The notes under the pieces: model-generated
Database searches by the model: none
What the model was told of the DNA's origin: nothing
The model's input: the letters and a program-made list of their open reading frames with translations, nothing else
Made by a program: the position numbers and the translations under genes
Part shown: in pieces, positions 36,548 to 40,337 of the stretch
Numbering within the stretch: the first letter of the stretch is position 1
How the letters are laid out: each line of letters starts with the position of its first letter
Virus record (IMG/VR): IMGVR_UViG_3300047472_000061
Coordinates: 1 to 40,337 of that record
Strand: one strand, 5' to 3'
Length of the DNA: 40,337 bases
From: a virus

Positions 36548-37087
36548 ATGACAATTAAAAGAGTTGCAACGAATGAGTGTGAAATCAGAATCACTCCAAG
36601 GAATGCTGGAGACTTTGGGTTTGTGAGGATTAGCGGAGAAAGCAGAAGCGCCAACCAAGAGTACAGACTGTGTGAGGAGATTGTTGATAATATCAAACGC
36701 CACGTTGACGACATTGGTTTTACCTACATTGAGCAGAAGCCCATGTATGAAACTGAAGACGGCGAACAATTTGAAACCATGTTTGAAGCATTGGAGCATA
36801 TGTACGACACGGAAGGCTGTGGATCGTATTTTGAGTACACATATAAGCGTCCAAACGATCAATATGGTACGAGAAGCCGCGCAAATAACTTTGAAAATCT
36901 CATAGTAGATGCTTACGCAAACCCGTGGGATTTTGAACTTGTGAGAGGAGAATTAACTCCTGAACAAACGATGTTTCTCTGGAAAGTGGTTGATGCATCG
37001 ATTGATGATAAACGGACGAAGGCCATCGAGTCGTCCGAAAACACTCAGGTGCAAGCCGGGGGCCGTATCGGGGGTTCCCATGAATAA
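36548..37087 (+). CDS. Hypothetical protein, about 179 aa
   Basis: ATG 36548 after GAGAGGGTG is preferred; an in-frame GTG at 36539 is possible. The product is mixed alpha/beta (MTIKRVATNECEIRITPRNA; GFVRISGESRSANQEYRLCEEIVDNIKRHVDDIGFTYIEQK) with an acidic middle and a helical segment near PEQTMFLWKVVDASIDD. No motif recognised. Confidence 0.6.
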   Translation: MTIKRVATNECEIRITPRNAGDFGFVRISGESRSANQEYRLCEEIVDNIKRHVDDIGFTYIEQKPMYETEDGEQFETMFEALEHMYDTEGCGSYFEYTYKRPNDQYGTRSRANNFENLIVDAYANPWDFELVRGELTPEQTMFLWKVVDASIDDKRTKAIESSENTQVQAGGRIGGSHE

Positions 37088-37388
37088 ACTAACAGAGATC
37101 AAAGAAGCGTATGAAATTTTAGAAGACGGCGTAGCATTGATTCCAGACTACACAATACTTGCAGCAGCAGCATTGAAAGACGTTAATTACCTACTTTCTC
37201 TCCTAGAAGAAAAGGACAAAGCCCTAGCGTTCTACGCAGACGAAGAAAATTACAAGCAAGAGATGGGTTATCATGACTTGGACAATAAATCTGTCTTTTA
37301 TTTCGAACCACCAGCAGTCATGGATGACAGTGGATTGATCGCCCGTAAAGCCCTTAATACATCCTCTAACAACGAAGGAGAGGTATAG
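37080..37388 (+). CDS. Hypothetical protein, 102 aa
   Basis: The start overlaps the previous gene's stop by eight bases (CGGGGGTTCCC upstream). It is helical with a conserved-looking DVNYLLSLLEEKDKALAFYADEENY segment, like many small phage proteins that end in coiled coil. Unknown function. Confidence 0.6.
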   Translation: MNKLTEIKEAYEILEDGVALIPDYTILAAAALKDVNYLLSLLEEKDKALAFYADEENYKQEMGYHDLDNKSVFYFEPPAVMDDSGLIARKALNTSSNNEGEV

Positions 37389-37865
37389 ATGAAAAGAAAT
37401 TTGAACGAATACATGGATGCAAAGCGTAGCGCTTTAATTGATCCATCCTGGGAAGATGTAGACTGCTTGCTGGCTGCTATAGAAGAGGCACGGAAAGAGC
37501 TTGACGACTTGGGCAATTCGATTGAAATCAAACGTGTGCTTTTGGAAAAGGCGAATCATGAGGCTATACGTCAAAGGGGCTTCAAGGAATCAACTGAGGC
37601 GAGGTTGGCAGAGGCACAACGACAATTAGCAGAAGAAAAGAAATGGCGTGCTGTAGAACATGAAGTTGCTGGTGGATATCACCGTGAGCTGGTTGAGGCA
37701 CAACAAACCATAGAAGAGGCGGACAAAGCGCTGGACCTATCCATTGAGGAAACGAAGAGGTGGTCAACATTGGCGAACAGCGCAATGGCTGATAACGAAC
37801 GATTGAGACGCCTACTCGAAGAAAGAGGCGAGGCAGATCCAGAGGAAGGGGAGATACAGCCATGA
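37389..37865 (+). CDS. Coiled-coil protein, 158 aa
   Basis: GAAGGAGAGG is upstream. Almost the whole protein is heptad-like (LAAIEEARKELDDLGNSIEIKRVLLEKAN; STEARLAEAQRQLAEEKKWRAVEHEVAGGYHRELVEAQQTIEEADKALDLSIEE). It is an oligomeric early protein of unknown role; coupled to the next gene by ATGA. Confidence 0.6.
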   Translation: MKRNLNEYMDAKRSALIDPSWEDVDCLLAAIEEARKELDDLGNSIEIKRVLLEKANHEAIRQRGFKESTEARLAEAQRQLAEEKKWRAVEHEVAGGYHRELVEAQQTIEEADKALDLSIEETKRWSTLANSAMADNERLRRLLEERGEADPEEGEIQP

Positions 37866-38053
37866 AATTGACCGCTGAACAAAAAGACGCATTTTACCGG
37901 AAGAGACAGATAGAACGGCTGAATTTTGAAAGAGTGGCAGCCAAATTGAATTGTACTCGGGTGCAGATGGTCAGTGCTCAAATGGGAAATAACCTGCCTG
38001 ACGAGGTGTACAGGGCTGTAACGGACTGGATCGGGGCAGGTGAGCAGCCATGA
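37862..38053 (+). CDS. Hypothetical protein, 63 aa, HTH-like
   Basis: It is coupled on both sides (ATGA). The segment RLNFERVAAKLNCTRVQMVSAQMGNNLPDEVYRAVTDWI resembles a small helix-turn-helix but is not a firm match. Basic N-terminus. Confidence 0.55.
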   Translation: MKLTAEQKDAFYRKRQIERLNFERVAAKLNCTRVQMVSAQMGNNLPDEVYRAVTDWIGAGEQP

Positions 38054-38445
38054 CACAGGTACAGACAATGACCGATAGCGAGCTTAACCGGGCGCTGGCG
38101 GAGTTGATGGGTTACACAATATACCATTATGACAAGGACTACGAGGAAAACTGCTATTTTATGCTGATGGATACTGATTTCGATCCGGTAGAACCAGATG
38201 ATGGACGGAGAAAAACGGAAGAAAGAGCATGGAATGATACCCCTGACTACTGCACTGACCCTGCTGCCTCTCTAGAGGTAGAACAGGCAGCAATAAAAGT
38301 ATCCACTCGATATGTTGATACGCTTGTTGAGGTCATGAAGCCGGAAAACATGGCATATAGCCGCGCATGTGTCGCAGAATTGCTCACCGCCAGCCCAAGG
38401 GAGAGGGCAGAGGCGGCATATATCACGCTTAGTAGTAAGCAGTAG
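38050..38445 (+). CDS. Phage ABA-sandwich-like protein, 131 aa
   Basis: It opens TDSELNRALAELMGYTIYHYDKDYEENCYFMLMD. The centre DTPDYCTDPAASLEVEQAAIKV corresponds to the 'P.Y.TD..A..EV' segment of phage ABA-sandwich proteins, and it ends SPRERAEAAYITL. It is a distant relative of the protein at 388-759. Role unknown. Confidence 0.55.
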   Translation: MTQVQTMTDSELNRALAELMGYTIYHYDKDYEENCYFMLMDTDFDPVEPDDGRRKTEERAWNDTPDYCTDPAASLEVEQAAIKVSTRYVDTLVEVMKPENMAYSRACVAELLTASPRERAEAAYITLSSKQ

Positions 38446-38478
38446 ACGCATACGGTTCACCAGGAAGGAGCAGTGCAG

Positions 38479-38982
38479 ATGTGGGAAATCTCTCATAGGG
38501 CTGATCCGAAAGCCCGCGAGATAGCAGATAGGCATTATAACCGTCAAAAAATAGGCTCACCGCAGTTTGTTCCGCCTGGGCGTTGCCTTGTACTATACGC
38601 CCAGAATGATGCCGGCAAAGCGTTCTGGGTTACATCATATCCATTTGCCGAGTACGTCAAGCACCAATGGGCCGGAGCGTGGATGTGTTCAGCCTTTCGC
38701 AATGAAGGAGCTGGCGTAGCTTCAGAAATGATTATTGAGGCCGTAGCAGCTACCCGCGCATACTTTGGTGATCCGCCGCCGCTGGGCATGGTCACATTCA
38801 TTGACCGGCGTAAGGTAAAGCCTACGATGGTGCGCGGAGTGAAGACCTGGGGTTACACATGGCTGAAATGCGGATTCGAGTATGTAGGAGAGACAAAGGG
38901 AGGACTAATAGCGCTACAGCTTAAGCCTGAGCGTATGCCTTTGCCTGCTGAAGCCTACGGTACGCAGTTACAGATGTTTTGA
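38479..38982 (+). CDS. Phage protein, acyltransferase-like, 167 aa
   Basis: ATG 38479 follows AGGAAGGAGCAGTGC. The protein MWEISHRADPKAREIADRHY continues NRQKIGSPQFVPPGRCLVL, then SAFRNEGAGVASEMIIEAVAATRAYFG and GYTWLKCGFEYVGETKGGLIALQL. This is a family widespread in phages of Gram-positive hosts; the alternating strands with 'RNEG.G....LI..A' and 'W...GF..VGET' recall the GNAT fold without a clear acetyl-CoA loop. Biochemical function is not established. Confidence 0.7.
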   Translation: MWEISHRADPKAREIADRHYNRQKIGSPQFVPPGRCLVLYAQNDAGKAFWVTSYPFAEYVKHQWAGAWMCSAFRNEGAGVASEMIIEAVAATRAYFGDPPPLGMVTFIDRRKVKPTMVRGVKTWGYTWLKCGFEYVGETKGGLIALQLKPERMPLPAEAYGTQLQMF

Positions 38983-39007
38983 GGCGCATTACGAAGAAAT
39001 GTTGCAC

Positions 39008-39073
39008 TAGGCCGTAGGCCACCATCCGGCGGAATAAACCCAGGCGTAGCCGGGGGCCGAAACAGATCGGGAC
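39008..39073 (+). ncRNA. Two-hairpin RNA element, copy 2 (E2)
   Basis: The second copy of the element at 2487-2555. Hairpin 1 is GGCC-GTA-GGCC (39011-39020 region), hairpin 2 is CCC-A-GGC-GTA-GCC-GGGG (39039-39055 region), followed by GCCGAAACAGATCGG. Compared with copy 1, stem 2 differs on both strands while pairing is kept, and loops remain GNA. It lies in the 137-bp gap before the methyltransferase-like gene. Confidence 0.6.
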
Positions 39074-39119
39074 AGAGAGGGTATACAGCCCTCCTATCAC
39101 ACTAAGGGAGGAACTAAGC

Positions 39120-39590
39120 ATGGCGTTAATTTTAGATGCTTGCTGCGGAAGCAGAATGTTCTGGTTCGACAAGCAGCAGCCAGACACCATATACATGGAC
39201 AATCGAGAACTGTCAGACGTTTTGTGTGATGGCCGTACTCTGAATGTTAGCCCGGACATTGTTGCTGACTTTCGCGCAATGCCGTTTGAAGATGAATCAT
39301 TTTACTTAGTCGTATTCGACCCCCCGCATTTGGTCAAAGCCGGAGATGAATCGTGGTTGGCCAAGAAGTATGGAAAGTTGAATGAAATGTGGCAATTTGA
39401 TATCAGACAGGGATTTTCCGAGTGTATGCGGGTGTTGAAGCCGAATGGAACACTAATTTTCAAGTGGAATGAGGATCAAGTGTCTCTGAGTGAAGTCCTG
39501 AAAGCCATCGGGTACAAGCCACTTTTCGGAAATAAGCGCAGTAAAACGCATTGGTTGGTATTTATGAAATTTGAGGAGGAAGCCCAATGA
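39120..39590 (+). CDS. SAM-dependent methyltransferase-like protein
   Basis: GGGAGGAACTAAGC is upstream. The 156-aa protein has LILDACCGSRMFWFD as motif I, an acidic YMDNRE end of strand 2, a MPFEDESF segment, VVFDPPHLV as motif IV (DPPH), and LKPNGTLIFKWNEDQV. This is a class I methyltransferase core; the DPP(H/Y) motif suggests amino-group methylation of DNA or another substrate. No target-recognition domain is present. It could protect phage DNA from restriction. Confidence 0.8.
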   Translation: MALILDACCGSRMFWFDKQQPDTIYMDNRELSDVLCDGRTLNVSPDIVADFRAMPFEDESFYLVVFDPPHLVKAGDESWLAKKYGKLNEMWQFDIRQGFSECMRVLKPNGTLIFKWNEDQVSLSEVLKAIGYKPLFGNKRSKTHWLVFMKFEEEAQ

Positions 39591-39721
39591 CACAAACATC
39601 ACAACTAATCTGCGGTAAGTGCGGATGTAAAAAGTGGGCGCATCGACAATTCGGAGTTCTAAAACTTCAGACTTGTGTGAGATGCGGAAATCCAATGCGT
39701 AAGAGAGAGGATGGAGAGTGA
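39587..39721 (+). CDS. Zinc-ribbon protein, 44 aa
   Basis: ATG 39587 overlaps the methyltransferase stop (ATGA). The peptide has CGKCGC (Cys9/12/14) and CVRCG (Cys30/33), a minimal zinc ribbon. Its stop shares bases with the next ATG (TGATG). Possibly co-expressed to assist a nucleic-acid-binding partner; function unknown. Confidence 0.6.
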   Translation: MTQTSQLICGKCGCKKWAHRQFGVLKLQTCVRCGNPMRKREDGE

Positions 39722-40337
39722 TGACACAAACACCGAGGGACTGGCAAAAGGATATGGAGATGTTTACCGCGGGAGTTGAGCAATCACGTAGGTTGGGATT
39801 CGCAGCAACAATAGAGTCAAGTCCTTATCAAGTTGCGATTCACTGGCTCCAAGAAGCCAAGGTATACAAAAAATCCTACAAAGGCACGTTAACGGCTTAC
39901 ACAGCCGAGAAAGCCCGTGCAGAGGCAGCAGAGGCCCGGGAACAACGGCTGAAAGAGGAAATAGAAAAATGCTTAGTAGCAGGAAATTCGCTTGCAAGTG
40001 TAGTTGTAGGTTACGACCTACCAGATGGGTATGTAAATTGGTCATATGAGCAAGCTAGTGCATTCTTTTATGCAACGTATACAGCAGACGTGGCCTATGA
40101 GAGATATGAGGTGTGGCTTGCGTGGAGAGCAATCAAGGACGTAGATAGCACCCTTTACCCAGATACCCCAGCACAACCAGCACCAGAGGTTACAGCAAGA
40201 CCAATAGACGAATGGCATGAAGATTACGGCGATGTACTCTGGTGGACGTTCCCGATCCAGGAGCCGCCGTACTGCGGAAGCCCATTAGATATTGACTGGC
40301 CGGACTATCACACTCACTGGACACCGCTCGTGCTTCC
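39721..40337 (+). CDS. N-terminal part of the gene crossing the join
   Basis: The ORF MTQTPRDWQKDMEMFTAGVE runs to the last base and continues at 128-281 after removing the repeat, giving 256 aa. Residues about 55-85 are an Ala/Glu-rich helix (LTAYTAEKARAEAAEAREQRLKEEIE); later a Pro-rich linker and WHEDYGDVLWWTFP lead to a C-terminal Cys4 knuckle. GAGAGGATGGAGAG precedes the ATG. No family is recognised. Confidence 0.75.
   Translation, partial: MTQTPRDWQKDMEMFTAGVEQSRRLGFAATIESSPYQVAIHWLQEAKVYKKSYKGTLTAYTAEKARAEAAEAREQRLKEEIEKCLVAGNSLASVVVGYDLPDGYVNWSYEQASAFFYATYTADVAYERYEVWLAWRAIKDVDSTLYPDTPAQPAPEVTARPIDEWHEDYGDVLWWTFPIQEPPYCGSPLDIDWPDYHTHWTPLVL
40211..40337. repeat. Terminal direct repeat, right copy
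   Basis: Identical to bases 1-127; it marks the circular closure point inside the 39721 gene. Confidence 0.95.

Noticed and set aside
40211-40337. T7-like biological direct terminal repeat
   Set aside because: Exactly 127 bases, within a coding gene, with no packaging signal nearby; an assembly overlap of a circular contig is simpler.
1-40337. tRNA genes, CRISPR arrays, insertion sequences
   Set aside because: No cloverleaf with conserved T-arm, no repeat-spacer array and no transposase was seen when reading both strands by eye; a tRNAscan-type search would settle the tRNA question.

Overview
The window is one complete temperate phage genome opened at an arbitrary point. The first 127 bases and the last 127 bases are identical, so the unique circular length is 40,210 bp, and a 256-codon gene runs across the join. 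The host is probably a Paenibacillus or close relative (Bacillota). Ribosome-binding sites are strong and GGAGG-like, starts are often GTG or TTG, and two proteins carry the copper-amine-oxidase-N 'stalk' type domain that is very common in Paenibacillus surface proteins. The host assignment is inference from these features.

Layout. (1) 28.5-40.3 kb and 1-5.8 kb: early and accessory genes on +, many translationally coupled (ATGA overlaps). They include Cro/CI-type regulators, an antirepressor, a Lin1244/Lin1753-type replication initiator, a DUF1071 annealing protein, an HNH nuclease, a RusA resolvase, a methyltransferase-like protein and many small unknowns. (2) 5.8-6.7 kb: a late-activator-like protein, then about 490 bp without a gene, strongly structured at RNA level and ending in a terminator. 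(3) 6.7-24.6 kb: terminase small and large subunits, portal, scaffold, N4-gp56-type major capsid protein, adaptor, tail fibre, beta-propeller-like tail protein, a stalk-domain protein, an ejection-type protein with a frameshift-encoded M15 peptidase extension, and a 1562-aa internal virion-type protein. There is no tape measure, tail tube, sheath or baseplate, so the virion is probably podovirus-like. (4) 24.6-26.2 kb: small genes, amidase endolysin and holin. (5) 26.2-31.4 kb: a likely attP, integrase (-) and a lysogeny region holding five helix-turn-helix regulators in two divergent CI/Cro-type pairs plus a single one. A LexA-type box sits in front of a 38-aa ORF.

How it works together. The integrase and attP establish the prophage. 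Two CI-like repressors face two Cro-like proteins, and the antirepressor and LexA-box promoter offer routes to induction. The early block then expresses replication and recombination genes; the late activator just before the terminase probably switches on one long + transcript for packaging, head, ejection and lysis. Several intrinsic terminators sit between late genes, implying graded read-through or antitermination.

Most noteworthy: a textbook -1 frameshift signal at 19593-19625, a structured probable ncRNA at 6237-6620, two copies of a two-hairpin RNA element with GNA triloops (2487 and 39008), a symmetric attP-like repeat array (26295-26540), and the double genetic switch with its SOS box.
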